From NCBI GenBank assembly GCA_017562135.1, contig QEYB01000654.1, positions 930,001-994,000 on the forward strand: a stretch of 64,000 nucleotides of DNA. Direction: 5' to 3'. This stretch comes from Dipylidium caninum. Taxonomy: Eukaryota > Platyhelminthes > Cestoda > Cyclophyllidea > Dipylidiidae. The position numbers and the translations under genes were made by a program. A model generated the notes under the pieces. The model saw only the letters and a list, made by a program, of their open reading frames with translations. It was not told where the DNA came from and did not search any database. Positions 12,662 through 26,228 of this stretch are shown one piece after another (within the stretch, counting starts at the first letter, position 1; every line of letters begins with the position of its first letter).

Positions 12662-15600
12662 CTAGATCGCGGCGCGAGTGTTGGTGGCGGTGACGTTGGT
12701 AACAGTCAGCTTCTTCGGACTGGATCCTGGGCCTCCACGACTTCCAGCTCCACTACCACTACCGTTCTGCTTCAGGCCTGAGGTCCCACCTGGATGTTCA
12801 ACAACCAAGAGACTTTCAGTGGACAGTAGAGGAGTCTGTTTCAATGAAGCCAGTTGGATACTGCTGCCACCGGCACCCGAGTAGACGTCAAGAATGATGG
12901 GCTAAAAAAGATTAAAATGAGGAAATTTAACGAGTGGAAGAGTCCGTCGGAGTGCCACAAGGATGGGATACACACACATCTTAAGTCTTAATGGTTGGAC
13001 AATTACTACAAATGTTCTCTCCTCTCCCTCATCCCAGCCTTTATGGCACCCCAGTTTCACCCTTTCTATTTATTACCTTTTCAATTTACTTATCTGCTAC
13101 GTAAAATGGATGGAAAAAGCGAGCGAGGATAATTACCTGGGGAGTGGGGGTGCCATAAAGGTGAGGAGTTTGGGGGGCCTGTTGGGAGGTCTGACCTGCG
13201 CAACTGTTGCAGCTACCACTGCCGTTGGTGGTGACAGTAGGAGTGATAGTTATGGTGGTGTTGGTGTTGTGATTATTGCTAGCAGACGGTGAAACGAGCT
13301 GTCTGTGGGTGGTGAGTAGGGGACTCGAGGTGGCCGCTATACCGCCCTCGAAGACCGCCGGCGCGAACACCGCGGCAGGCAGAATCGTCGGTTGCAGCTG
13401 TTGTGGTGGACTCATAAGGCCGTCACAATGAAAAATACCTGGCTGTAAGGACGAGAGAGAGGCAGACAGATAGAAGCATTGACAAAGGGAGAGCGAAAGG
13501 AGAAAGAACTGAGAGCGAGAAAGGTCACCACAGTTTGAGGTGGAGTAACTCCAACTTGACGATGAAGACGACGAAAGGAGAAAGCAGAAACCGGAAACAA
13601 CTCGCGAACTCCATTTGTGCCACAAGCAATACAATTTTGGGAAAAAAACTAATAGAAACCGAACTGGGCTACAGCAGAATCAGTAGAAGCATCAGCAGAA
13701 ACACTCAAACTCGAATACGTGTGATAGTGGCGGTTGTGTGGACGACGGATTTCATCAACTAGCATACCTCTACCGACTCCATGAGGCCGGAGGAGTGCGC
13801 ACTGTGATCAGTGCTATAGTCGCTTGTCGTGGTGGCGTTCGGCAGGAAAACCAGCTGCTGCTGTTGATGATGAAGTGGTTGTTGTGGTGGTGGTGGCATA
13901 TCGTGAGAATGGATCTATATCAACCAAACACAGAAACGCGCGATCAGATGGTTTGCTCCTGGACGCAAATGATAACAGCAACGTTGATGTGTGCACGTCT
14001 TTCTTTTCAATCAATTCACTCAAAATTCACACGCACGCGGATATTATAACGAGAATAAGGGTGGGAAGAGGGGACTAGTACGATGAGGCAAACAGAGTTT
14101 AGAAATACACAAGGAAGTAGAAGGGGAGAAACTCTAGTTTCAGTCATCGGCTTTGAGACGGGGTCGTTTGGCAGAACGCATCTCCTCCGTGTTAGAATCT
14201 CCCGCTGCTGTTGCCGTGGGCGCCGTAGAAGCCATCAAAACAGTGTCATTCAATCCAAAAGCCGGTTGATGTTGCTGTTGTTGATAGTGTTGGTATAGAA
14301 ACCGCGAGAAGAGGCTCTCGTAAAGACCCCCACTCACCTGTTGAGACGCAGCCTGCGACACGGACTGTCCCGTCGACGCTGCAGCTGATCCATTAGTGAG
14401 AGCCGAGGGAGAAGGCGTGAGGAGGGCACCACCACCGTTATGTTGTGAGGCGGCGGCGGCAGCAGCGGCGGCAGCAGCAGCAGCAGAAGGTGAAGACCAC
14501 CTCCAAGCAGCAGCTGCGGCAGCAGCTGCAAGCTGTTGTTGAGCGGCTACCGCGGCCGCCAGTGCAGCTACCTGCGGTGATTGGGCAGCGTCGAGGACGC
14601 CGCCGCAGTTACCACTCGCAGCACCTCCGAGCGCTGCCTGAGTGTGTTGTCCCACCGAAACAGAGGGGGCGGGTGTAAGCTGTGGCGGAGGTGGGAGACC
14701 CGCTGCAGTTGCTCCAGATGAGTTGTGACCATTCGCTGTGGTGTTGGCAGCATTTGACCATTGAGAGGCCGCTGCCACTGCCGCTGCGGCCGCCGCCATC
14801 ATTGCTGCCTGCGACGCCTGCCCCCCGGCTGCCAGTGGACCTTAGGAAAAAAATTCCACCCAGGTTAGAGGGATTTCGATAAACTGAAATTTAAGAGAAT
14901 TGAATCCGAACCAACCACGTGGACAATAGGGTTACAACAAGGGATGTCCATCCGCGGTCCCAGAGCCGAAAGCAATTTGCACCTATACAAGTCGAGGGAG
15001 TGCCAAACCCGGAGGTTGATATTAGTCACGATCGACGTTTCCGAAAGTTTGCTCATTTGGATTTCAGTGAGAGAACACCCCAGAGTCAACTTGTCTGAGG
15101 ATATATCGAATGAACGATGCCTCTTCAATCTCATCACAGGGCATAATTAAGTGCCATTTCATAAACTCGCATAGCCGTTAAACGCGCTACGTAAATACGC
15201 CGGTAAAACGCATTCTCGTGGGTCACAATTCGGGTGGGGAAAAGTCCAGTTCGGCTACGAATTGAGGTCGTACATCCGGCGAACTAATATATCAACAAAC
15301 CATCTAAGCGATTTACAACCCAATTGATTTTGATAAGAGAAGAGACGTCCTTTCACAAATATCATCATTTAGGTGAGAAAGGCACAATTCCATGAAAACG
15401 GGGAAAAAGGAGGTGAGGGCAGGGAAGGGGGCGTACCAGTGAGGGAGGCCTGTTGGTACTGCTGGTGATGCTGAAGCGTGGCGAAGGTGGCAGCTGCAGC
15501 ATTTTGATGGGCGGCGATGTGCGACTGGAGTGCAGAATACTGCACCGCGGCTGCCGTTGCCGCTGCGGCGGCCGCCTGTTGGTTCGCCTGAGGTGAGAGG

Positions 15601-18600
15601 TACATTGCGCCATTCGCTTGCTGAAGCAGCATCTGCTGGTACGCCGAACTTGGCTAAAAGAGGTGTGGTGGAGAATAATAAATTAAGATAACGTCAAAAT
15701 ATTCTTGTTAAATTGAGTTAGTAAGAGCGACGGTCAGGGTAACAGTAAAATGTATATTCAGTGTTTTCCCGCGATAATAACTATGAAGTAGACTGGTCTC
15801 ACTCAGGGTTCAGCGAGATGGTCTGCCCTAGTTCTAAGTTCCTGTGGAGGTAGGAATGAGGTTGCTGCAGACACAACGTGCTACAGATTATGCGGTATCA
15901 CGTTTTGATCTCTTTCAATTAAGCGAATAGCTTAAGGCCGGCAATATGACAAATACGTTACCATTCTGCTTACAACTCTGACGCAGAACTGACTTCAACC
16001 TTAAAACATAAATATTCCTTATTTTTGCTAGAAATCTACATGAAGAGAAGAAACTCAACATGATATACAGGATAAGATGGCGGTTATCCATATATTCTCT
16101 CTAAGACACGCACACACACAACAATAGCACTTCTTGTTCTTATCTAGCTCAAGCGATGCAAAACTGAATTAGTAAGGATAGAACTCAATCGTGAAGATTG
16201 AGCTACCTTCAGAGGGCCGAGCTAAGTCTAAAGGCGGGCAATGTATTAGCTTAACCTTCAGTATGGATCATAGAAGTAAGGGTTGAACGTCTGATTAGGA
16301 ATTTTAAGTCAGGCGTTAGTGGACTTACCTGTGTTAGCACAGAGTAGTCTTGTCCGGTCAATGGAAAGACTGGCATCCCACTTTGAAAACTACAGGGGAT
16401 TGCAGCGCCACCAGGGAAGATCAATGTCGGCGGAACATCAGCTAAAATAGGAAAAAGATTAGAGTACTGGATGAAGACAAGGAGGAACAGATGTAGGCAA
16501 ATAGGGAAAAGTCAATCCAGTTTGGGGCGAACGAGGGATCCGGCGAAGCAAGAAACACAACAATAACAAAACGCGAAAGATACGACAAAGTTGGCGGTTA
16601 AGGGAAACGTGGGTGTATGCGAAGAAAAACTGATGAGGCGCGAAGCCATGCGCAGCACCACAAAAGCGAGTCGGGACTCAGGCACGCACGCGGCACAGTC
16701 GGGCTCGACCAACATACCTGGACGTGGGAAGAGCTGCTGCAAACCAAAACACAAAGAGGGAACGATGCATTCAGAACGGTGAGACGAAATGGATGTGTGA
16801 GTCGGGACGGGTAAGGGCGTTTCGTAGGCATGCAGGACGTACCGCGACAACATACTCACACGGACACACGTAGAGACGGGAAGTGTGACTCACCTGCTTA
16901 CGAATAGCGTGGCCAATGTTCAACTTGCGGTCCTTGAAGATAAGCGTCTCCGATTCGTTTTTGATTATCTTTTCGGCCACCTCCTGACTCTCGAATGTGA
17001 CAAAACCGTAACTACTGTTGGCGCAGAATTAAAACAGGATGGTGAGAAGGGGTTAATAAATGAGGAAATGTAATTCAAAAAATGATACCCCTTGGAGACG
17101 CCCAATCGGTCGTTGATGATCTTCACGTCCTTTACTTGCCCAAAGCTGGAGAAGTACGTCTTAAGCTCCTGTTCAGTAGTCTGAAACGAAGAAAATTACT
17201 GGTAAGTCATTATACATTATCGGAAGAGAAATGATAAAAGAGGTATATTAAGTGACGATAAACGATAATTTGGAAGAGATAAAGCGTGTTACATGTCATC
17301 ATGTTGATTCGAATGTAGGGGTGATGATACTTCAGCTGTCATGCAAACTTAACTAAGGAGTCTCACAAAAACCAATAGTTTTCAGCTACCGGGAGGCAAG
17401 AGATTCCATCGTAAATAACCAAACTGCAAAAAATGATGGCGTTGGCCAAAACACAACGGAGGTAAAGGATGTGACGAGGACAGTGAACTTTTACAATCTT
17501 ACTAAATTATGAAGTAAAAAGCCTATAATTCGGTATAGAGGAGAAACTCGTGTCTGGTACAGCGCAATAAATGCTAATACCCCTGTAGAAAATGCCAGGA
17601 ATTCCTGAAAAAGCTGCCTCTCTTAAGTTTCGAGTCAATCAAAGGGCGCCCGAGGACATTGAATAGAAAATGTCAAAAGCGGAATGACGGGAGTCCAGAA
17701 TATTCACAAATAAAATCAAGTTAGAAATGATGCAATGAGAGATTATCATATCAGTATCGCCGCAGTTCAGATAGTAGAAAAGCGATTGTCGTGAGAAACG
17801 AGTGAAATGTACGAGAGAATAGTCAAATAAATAGTATCTTAGAAAATACGTTGTCATAAATAAAAGAGTCATGAGAACAGGGGACATCTAAAAGAGGAGG
17901 GAGAGTTAAACGGTAAAACTTACATTTGAGGGGATGCCACCGACGAAGATTCGATTAGGAATGAGGGTGCCGAATTTGGGCGCGTTGGAAGAGGAAGCGG
18001 CGGTTGAGGCCGAGCCTGTGCCGAGCAGTGCTTGTCCTGTGTTTGTAATCGGTACACCCTCGGGATCCACGTAGCGCGCGGCAAACTCCGAAGCCTGCAC
18101 GTTCACGCTGGTCTGTTATAGGCACATGTCAACAGAAGAAACATTTTTAATATTTAAACGATAATCACACAGTCTTGTTCCTTGGGTAACATCCGTATAT
18201 AAATGGAACACTACATACTGGCGAAGAAGTTTCCTATTGTTTTTCAAATGAATGAGCATCCCGGTCATTCGAGTACATGATAAACTTCAGAGATTATTGA
18301 TAATTGACTTATCATTAGGGAAATGGATCTTGGTTTAAAATACTGGCTCGCGTCAAGGTGAATTAGTCATTAACATGGGAAAACTAGGGGATGCCTTCTA
18401 CCTTAAAATTACAATACATAATTAAGGAAGAAAGGAACGATAAATCTAGCAGAGTCAAACCCCAGGTAGGAAAGTGTTTAAAATGTGATACATTAATCTG
18501 GAATCGCTAGTACCTTACCCACGAGAGGCAATTACAACACATTGTAGTTATATCGGGTGAGGCAGAAAATGGTACTACAAGACGGGATACGCGCTCTTCG

Positions 18601-19227
18601 AACAATTAACAAGTTTCTTGTAGTGATGCAAGCGAACCTATACTGTTAGACATGAATATTTAGGTAAATGTCCTGCAGTCAAACCATACAAATTGTAAGC
18701 CTAACTTCCATTTGAGATAGATATTGGTTAAAATAGAATTAATGGTTTGCCGAAGAATAATGTATTTATGAACGGAGCATTTCTAAATATCACAAGACAA
18801 TAATTCTCCAGACCAGTCCTGATAACAAAAATAAAATGGGTGCAAGAGCTTCCCGAGTAAGCTTCGAGCTAACACCGAGAAGGATACAACAAGGCAAAAG
18901 TTAGCCATTCAGGAGTAGTGAAGGTATTAACAAGCTGACTGCAACTGCCATTGAATCAAAATCATATTAACAAAAAATTCTTAAATACAGAGGTGCAATT
19001 CAGTGGACCAATGTGGATTATGAAAGTGATTAGGTCTATATTCTTCGGTAATTACGAAAATGTAAACAAGAGTGAAAATACGTTGGGTAATACTCAGGTA
19101 AATAATTAACGAAGAGCACAAGCACGATCCTAACTCATAGGAATTTAAGCCGCGGAGGTAACTCCCGTAAAAAGCATAAAATAGCATAGGGACACAACGA
19201 AATCCCGAATTTTAGAAGACTCACCAT
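12662..19227 (-). CDS. boll: Boule-like RNA-binding protein (DAZ family)
   Basis: Germline RNA-binding translational regulator. Exons on the minus strand: ATG 19227-19225, 18112-17924, 17180-17089, 17011-16894, 16736-16718, 16441-16329, 15653-15437, 14840-14338, 13914-13768, 13442-13137, 12901-12662. All phases close, giving 648 codons. Residues about 55-140 form one RRM: RNP2 is RIFVGGI, RNP1 is KGYGFVTF split across a phase-2 junction, and the domain ends DRKLNIGHAIRKQ, typical of Boule (LNIGPAIRKQ). The rest is a long Ala/Gln/Pro/Ser-rich tail, far longer than vertebrate BOLL (about 283 aa), with no clear DAZ repeat. The first coding exon appears to be the ATG alone (ATG|GTGAGT); this start is the least certain part. 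Exon five is only 19 nt. Reading through the donor at 14337 gives another C-terminus ending at 14140. Confidence 0.9.
14140..14337 (-). other. Alternative 3' extension of a Boule exon
   Basis: If the donor CAG|GTGAGT at 14337 is not used, the frame of the Ala/Gln-rich exon stays open for 65 more codons and ends at a stop at 14140. The extension has a short Gln/His run and ends EEMRSAKRPRLKADD, whose KRPRLK is a plausible nuclear localisation signal. Staying open for 65 codons in ordinary sequence and ending in a tidy basic tail makes an alternative terminal exon plausible. Transcript data are lacking. Confidence 0.4.
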
Positions 19228-19499
19228 GAATGACGAGGAAAGACTTGAGTATGGCTTAAGGACACAAAAAAGAAGATCAAGAAGTGAAAGAAGAGCGTAG
19301 GAGAGCAGGAGCACCTACGAAACGGCGTCACCAAAGTCGGACTGTTGAGATTCGCATAATGCGCCTCTGTCGCCAATGGCTGCGTGCCGATCGATTGGGA
19401 GAATACGAAAGACGCCAATCAGTCGGCGGCTAGTGGCGTACCGCAGTTGGCTAATGGGGACACACACGCACGCACCTCATCGACCAATCACCACACCGT

Positions 19500-22400
19500 T
19501 TGCGCGCACCCAGAACTTTTTCCCTAATCCTCAAAATTGGTGGTAACATTGTGATTTGGCCGAATCAAAGTGAAAGATAAAAAGAGTTCTAACTTTGGGA
19601 CTTCACTCAATAGTGAGGGTTTTTGGAAGGCTGTGTTATCAAAAAGAAAAATTGATATCTATAGACTTGTGAAATTGGGAACTGTTTTATGCATAGACCA
19701 CAAATGTAGTTATTTTTAATAGCAGATCATAAGCGATCTCCTCCAACTACATGGAGGATATCCTTCTGTTTACTTTTACCCATTTAAAATAAGGTCAACG
19801 TACCACTTACCCTATCCTTGTAGTTAATTTTGGCCCTAATGTAGATGATTTACGGATTTTTGGATTCTGTTGTCAATTCTCTTTATGATACCAACAAATT
19901 TGGCTCTGGAGACAATGGTTTTCAACTTCTTGAGAGAATCACATTAATATTACAAGATTGTGTCACAAAGCTCTTACGTAAAGTTGCCCGAGCATGAAAT
20001 CAGTGGAAGCTGAGGTGCGCCTAATTTTGGAATTAATGGCTCCGGAGTGGTCTACATCACTGTCAATAAAAACAGCTTTCCAAGAGAAAAACAAAACGTT
20101 GCTGCTTTTGTCTTATTCGTGACGATGCAATTAATGCGAGTCCTTGAACATCGTAAGTAAAAGGATAATTTGTCCATCAGGTGCCACTTCCTGCTGCAGG
20201 AAGACGACAATCTGTTAGTCAAATGTCTGGATAATTGTCGCACCCGCGAAGATGTCCAGTGCTATTTTGGTGAAATAATTCGTAGAAAAATAATTGTACG
20301 AGGACACATCCCCTACCACTAATGAAAAACTGACCTCAGTGATTTATCCAATTTCCATTTCGAAAAAACGTTGAGGAAAATAAAAAAGTGCTTCATTTCT
20401 ATGATCGTCAAGGTGGAATTTGCACACAAACGCACAATAATTATCCCTTGCGCCTTTAATGGAATGTGCACTTCACCTTACTCTGCCCACACCATTTATA
20501 GCCTCACTCATGCGCATATTAGTCTACTTCCTCCCCTAAAATGCCGTACAGATCTGGACCGCCTTACGACTGATGAATAGTTAAACCGGCATCTACTTGA
20601 TTACAACTCCACAAATCGATTCTTTGGTTCACCGCGTGGACATCGATTTCCTTTTTTATCTAACCTTTCCCCGCCGCCCCCATCGGGCATCGGTCTCACG
20701 CACGTGCACTCTCTGCGGTAGGTCTAACACGGTGAACAGTGTTCCCCTTGGGGTCTGTTGCTCAAATTGTAATTAGGTCGACCTAACTACGTATTAATGA
20801 TCCGCTTCATTTCCTCTATGATCGGCAAAGCAAGCGCAAAAATGGAACCTTCTTAGGCATTACTCCATAAAACCTCCAGGATGTGGTCCGTGGACCACTC
20901 ACTCGGTTGTTTTTCCTGCAATGCTAAAGAAAGCGGCAAGGCGAATGTTTGCCGAAGAAAGCGTTCCCCACCACCAGTCACCAATGCGGCTGAGTTAGAA
21001 GAGGATAGATCTTAAACGTCGAGATAATGTCGAATATTGGATTTTTAGGGCTTCGAATTGGGTAAAGAGCGAATATGACAATTTGCCCCGCACGATTTAC
21101 TGAGGGACATTTAGTCCACAAAGCATTAATTAATTCCCACGCATGCGAAAATCGACCGAATTGGAGAAAATTAAATTACGTTAATTGTAGAAAGGTGTTA
21201 ATTAAGCCTGTTAATGGATAACAAGGAGAAAGTCTTGTTTTCTCTTGTGTATTCCACAACCCCTAGGATGGGTAATCCTGAGAACTTGAAATTAACTTCT
21301 ACATATGTGTGTTGACTTGATGTGAAATGATTAAAAGTCGCTGGTGCAAAAGTCAAATTCTACCTGTTCATGGTGGGACAGGCGAGCACCAATGAGGCAT
21401 GAATCATGATTCCTTTTAATCTACCCCTTCAATATATTTATAAACTTATTAATAAGCCGTAGTCCTAGTATTGGTGAGCGAGGCTAAGAGAGAAACTAAT
21501 CGTGAAGAAAGCCTTCGTTTTTGTAGCGACGCATTTTTTCGTCCAACATATAATGCACTTGAAAAAAAGTTTGATAAAAATATTAAAAATGGCGCTTCCG
21601 AAGGTCGTTTACTAACCGTCTGAGTACCAGACATCACTCAACCGTGTACAAGTCTTTTAAAAGAGCTCTTAGAGCTAACTCATGCCAGTTGTCAGTACTG
21701 CCTAAGTCATAATTAACAGGTCTGTTATTATAAAAAGAATCTTTGCGTGGATAACTTGTGTACCTTTGTGGAGACCGCTACGGAAAATAATTAACCACCG
21801 ACCACCCAAATAGCGATCTGCTTACACCTGCCGGATTACATTCCTGACTCATCTACTACACGTGCAATCCTTCGTCTAGGCACATCCGATTTCGCGAGTA
21901 TCGATCAATAATTACCTGCATAAAGGAGAATATCGATTAATCTACCGCAGTCTAAATCTAGGCCCTTTTCGTCTTTCGCCGATTGTGACTCATCGAATTT
22001 GAAATCAAATTTAACGGATAAAATTGATGAATTAAATAATCAACGATTTTATTTGTGCACTTTTAAAATCAACGCCATGAGAGTGAAGGCTATTCTAGGC
22101 AAAAATGGAAAAACTGACAATTTCTCTAAGAAAAGACCTAAGTCCTGAATGAAGTAGTCGAAAAAAAACATTGTCTTTATGACGCTAGATAATTATAAGA
22201 TAAAAACATTTTACCCTACATTATCTGAGGGGTAAATTTCTTTTCCCACCGAGTAGGAAGTGATCCCCACATCTATGTAGGTCGTTTTGGCAAAAAATGG
22301 CAGTATATGCACATTTGTCAGTAAGAGGATACCAACACAAAACCTGCCCTCCATGAAAAACGCAACCCTGCATTGTTGTATGACTTGTTTTCAAAATAAC

Positions 22401-22740
22401 TCCCTAATCTCGTAGTCGTGTGCTAGTATACGGCGCATTTGTGACGGTGCGTAGCCATTTGTGCCATCAAAACTGAGAGTCTTTCGATTTTAGGGTTTCT
22501 TTTCGTCAGGACCACTCTAACAATTCGAGTGTATTTGCAAGCACATTTCCATTAAATGTTCTTTCCATAGGTCCATAAATAAACACAAGGGATGGTCTTT
22601 CCTTTCCTCCACTCCCTGTCCATAACTGCGCAGCAAAGACTCATTGCTTCTCCCCTTCCTCGTCTTCAAAATCCCATAAAAGAGAGTTGTGGGCAGGGAG
22701 AATTTCCCATGAGAATATAGGTTAATGCGGACAATGTTGA
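19500..22740. other. AT-rich intergenic sequence
   Basis: Upstream of Boule. CCAAT boxes occur near the presumed promoter (for example 19484-19488). No open frame above about 70 codons, no recognisable transposon terminal repeats and no RNA gene seen by eye. Confidence 0.5.
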
Positions 22741-22849
22741 AAAAGGTTATTGACAGACTTTCTGAGGTTCAAAATTAAACAACTTTGTTTGGGCGATACA
22801 ATTTGAGGGGATCGTCGAACGACTTGGTAATTTTTCCCTAAAGTTTGTC

Positions 22850-23302
22850 ATGCAAGCTGTGAAGCTCCTCAAGAACCACCTGCCACGCCAATCATTCCTT
22901 ACTGCTGTCGATGATCCACCTTTGCCGCCACCCATACTATGCGAGTTTGACATTGACTTGGCTGATTTCGGGCCGAGAGCGGCGACAAGTCTTCTTACAC
23001 CCTGGGTGACGTCAGCTTGCTTAAAGAAGTCAATTCTTGCCAGCATTTTCACAGGAGTTAATCCCCGTTTGGTCCCCGTTTGGGGCAAAACTCAGAACTG
23101 TCCACTGTCCTCCGCTGCCTGTTATCACTCAAGTGTGGTGTCAGACTACGAACAACGGACAAACAATGTGGACGTTTGCGTCGAGCCGGGCTTGAACTTC
23201 CCCCTTGAGGAGATTTACACTTCAAAAATTGACCAAATAACACATGCCAGTGGCGGAAGGACCAACGCAAGTGACTACTTTTTCTCCCAAAAAGGCATAT
23301 AA
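22850..23302 (+). CDS. Unassigned 150-codon ORF
   Basis: An isolated ATG-to-stop frame in an otherwise stop-rich region. It starts MQAVKLLKNHLPRQSFLTAV and continues through a hydrophobic-acidic stretch (PPILCEFDIDLADFG). The opposite strand carries a 113-codon frame over 22747-23088. I recognise neither protein. It may be a single-exon gene, a remnant of a mobile element or chance; there is no TATA box or poly(A) signal close enough to decide. Confidence 0.2.
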   Translation: MQAVKLLKNHLPRQSFLTAVDDPPLPPPILCEFDIDLADFGPRAATSLLTPWVTSACLKKSILASIFTGVNPRLVPVWGKTQNCPLSSAACYHSSVVSDYEQRTNNVDVCVEPGLNFPLEEIYTSKIDQITHASGGRTNASDYFFSQKGI

Positions 23303-24639
23303 ACTCCCTCCAGTACCTTGATTGCCTTGTCGATTTAGTTTAGGGAAGAAATGGCCTACTGGGGGTGTGTTTTAAAATGGTACAGTTACGGTAGTCAATC
23401 CAATTTTGGAGCTAAAGTGACAGAGACCTGAGATCATGGCATTTCACTGACACGTGTGTCTCCCTTCTTGCCACTGAATCCGTGAAGAAGATTTACTGTA
23501 GCGAAGAAGGTGGACTTTTTGCGATTATGACTTCAAATCTCACATTTGAATGAAACCTATGCACTGAAAATGTGGGCGTTTAATCGTTGAAGTTGATTCA
23601 AAGGGAGGAATTTTGGTGCACATCAGAAGTGGATTATTTGTAAAACCTCGTGGCAGCGACACCACTTACGCACCGATTCCCACAATTACATTCTTCGACA
23701 ACGCAAATGAATACTTTAGACGCAAATGAAAACTTTTTATCGAAAAAAATTGAATATAGACGTGCTACTCAATATTCTCCGCCTCTGTTAGAGTAGACAC
23801 CTTCACTCAGTCAAATTCAACTTATTAACTTTTTAACTCGAGTCGAGGAGGCAAATTTTGGTACAGGCACGTGAAATCCTCCTCAAAACGACGTTTTGGA
23901 GAGCAGAAATGCGAGTAGTGAATCGATGCGCCGTTTTGATTGGCTAAGGAGTATTGATTAATTGGTGCCACGTGTATACGCTCCGACAAATGAGAACGCA
24001 GCGGTCATTTCCACTTTCCCTTTCGCCTTGTCCGCACGAGCGGTGGGAGTGGACGGCCTCCCCCCTCCATTATGTTATTAACACTGTGAAGGTGAGCAGT
24101 TATTTCGGACATGCTCACTTCAGCGGGATGGCCACTTTTGGTCAGTGCCAGAGATTGTGACAGTTGAAGGAAGGATTTTAAAAAAAGAGGTCCATTTGTT
24201 ATTCCTGACGTTGAAGCAGTGGTAGTCGTGCAATTGCCCCTCGTAGGTCGTGGAGAGAAGAGAAAGGAGATAAAGGAGAAGGATGTGTGTTTGTGAGTGT
24301 GTGAATATTGCAAAGTGTGGGTTGCATGCGTAGGAGTCTTGACCAAGGCGAGAAGATGAACGCGCTCCGAATACCAACCATTTCGTAATTGCTGGTATTT
24401 TTGCGAGGCATATTTATGGCAACATTTCCTGCTGCTATACCCGCTGTCGTTTGTTGTAATACGAGGCTCAGTGGAGTTAAAGTTAAATAATGGAGGAATA
24501 AGTTTTCATCACTTTCCTCCAAAAGGCGATTATTTTATGCTTTCACATGTTAAACTAATAAACCATCGGTCTGCCAAGCAGAAATACGCCTAAAATTATT
24601 TTCCGCAGATGATTAAATTGGTGCGGAAGGGGCGTTGAG

Positions 24640-25860
24640 GGGAGTGGACATTCTCCCACGGGGAGGGGGATTCTCAGATTCGACAATCGCCGGTCTACAA
24701 AGACCGTAATGGAGGGCGCAAAGCGAATCCAGCTGTGGAGAGTCCCTGAACTTCAGAGTTCACGAATTCATTACGCCTCCCTCCACGCTCCCACCCACCT
24801 GGAAGGAGGCCTCCCCTTTGTCTGGAAGGCCCCGATCCCTCCCCTCCCCCCGCGGTGGTCCTGGCGCCCTCGGCCCTCAGAGGCGATCTGGTGCCCACCG
24901 CATCCCCCGGACGTCCACGGAGGCAGAGGAGTTCTTCTCCCTCGCCTCCCCGCAGACGAGGCGGCAGTGCGGGCGCCGGTCTGACGGCCATCGCCCGCAC
25001 CGCAGCGCTGACCTCCTCCACTCGACATCTCTGGCAGTGCTGCGGGCACCTCGCACCACTTCTACCATCGCCTCGTTCGTAGCCGGGAGTTTGCCACCTT
25101 CTTGGCCCCTTTTATTATGCCTTTGGAGGCGGCGGGAAAATTACCACAAGTCGTCAGGCAGGCAGTTGAGCCCCGACAACCTCACCGACACGAAGTGGGG
25201 CGGAAATTCCACCTGCTGCACATCCACTCTCCGCCAGGAGGCGATGGGAGGGGCTCCACGACGACGACGACGGCGACGACGACGACGGCTTGTCGATCTC
25301 TCGCGAGGGCAGTTGTGGTCGTCGGCCTCCTCACCGTCCGCAAAGGCGGTGGGCGGTGATGCGAACAAACACTCCGATAAAGTGTTTGTCTTTTTTTTTC
25401 TCCCAACGATTCGCACAATGTGGGCGCTGGCAGGTAGTCAGACATTGTGGGGAAGTGAAGTGGCGTTTTGGTGAGTTGAGCGATCAACAAAAGGATGATT
25501 TAGGCACTGCGAAAGACGTCTTCTCGCCTCTCCGCCCTGATTGGTGGAGGACGTTTTGGGGTCGGGGTAAAAAGTCCTTCCTCTTCTCCTCCTTCTCCCT
25601 TTCTCTCGCCTTCTTCTTCCTCTTCTCCCTCGGCCGCATTGTGTTTGCACGGAAAACCGCCTCGGTCAGTGGCGTCGGCGCGGAGGCGAGCGAACACGTT
25701 TCGGTGTCACTTTTCTGCCTCAATGAGTGCCAGAGGACGTCCCTCCGACCGACTTCCGCCCACAATATGCCTCTGGGAGGACGCATTTTTTTGCCTAGAG
25801 CCACATCAGCGAATCGCGAAAGGCAGTCTCGGACACCACTTGAGGCTGAGGTGAAATGAG
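24640..25860. other. GC-rich block with overlapping spurious frames
   Basis: CpG-dense sequence upstream of the EGF/TSP1 gene with open frames on both strands up to 218 codons, none with a domain. A GAC-type trinucleotide run lies at about 25258-25290. It may be a promoter-associated island. Confidence 0.4.
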
Positions 25861-26075
25861 AATTTTATTTGAGAGAAAAAAAGAAGTGTCTACACTTCAC
25901 GTCAGGTTCACATTTGGGGCAGAGAGGTGTGAGTGGGGAGATTTATTATCACCTTTCACACAATTATTAAATCAAAATGGCCCTTTTGCTCGGTCGCTTT
26001 GGTAACTACGTCGTGCAAATGTTAAGCCTCCCGTTCCCCCCCCCCGCCCCCCGGTATTCCCACCTCTCCGAGCCT

Positions 26076-26083
26076 TATAAATA
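26076..26083 (+). promoter_or_regulatory. TATA box of the EGF/TSP1 gene
   Basis: TATAAATA lies 153 bases upstream of the ATG at 26229, with a GC-rich flank before it and a CCAAT-type ATTGG just after. The spacing fits a start site near 26105-26115 and a short leader. Confidence 0.5.
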
Positions 26084-26228
26084 GTGGGAGGCTCTCTCCC
26101 CTCTCCTGATTGGTCCTTGCGTCTCAGCATAAAATCGATAGTCCAAAATAATCGATAACAACTTCGCCGGAATTAGTAAACTCAACGGAGGATTTTCTCA
26201 ACTCATCTGCGCGCTTTTACGAGCAGCA

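Noticed and set aside
24005..24522. Minus-strand frames of 107-113 codons near 24.3 kb
   Set aside because: Protein-like fragments occur, but no joined exons, no domain and no promoter support.
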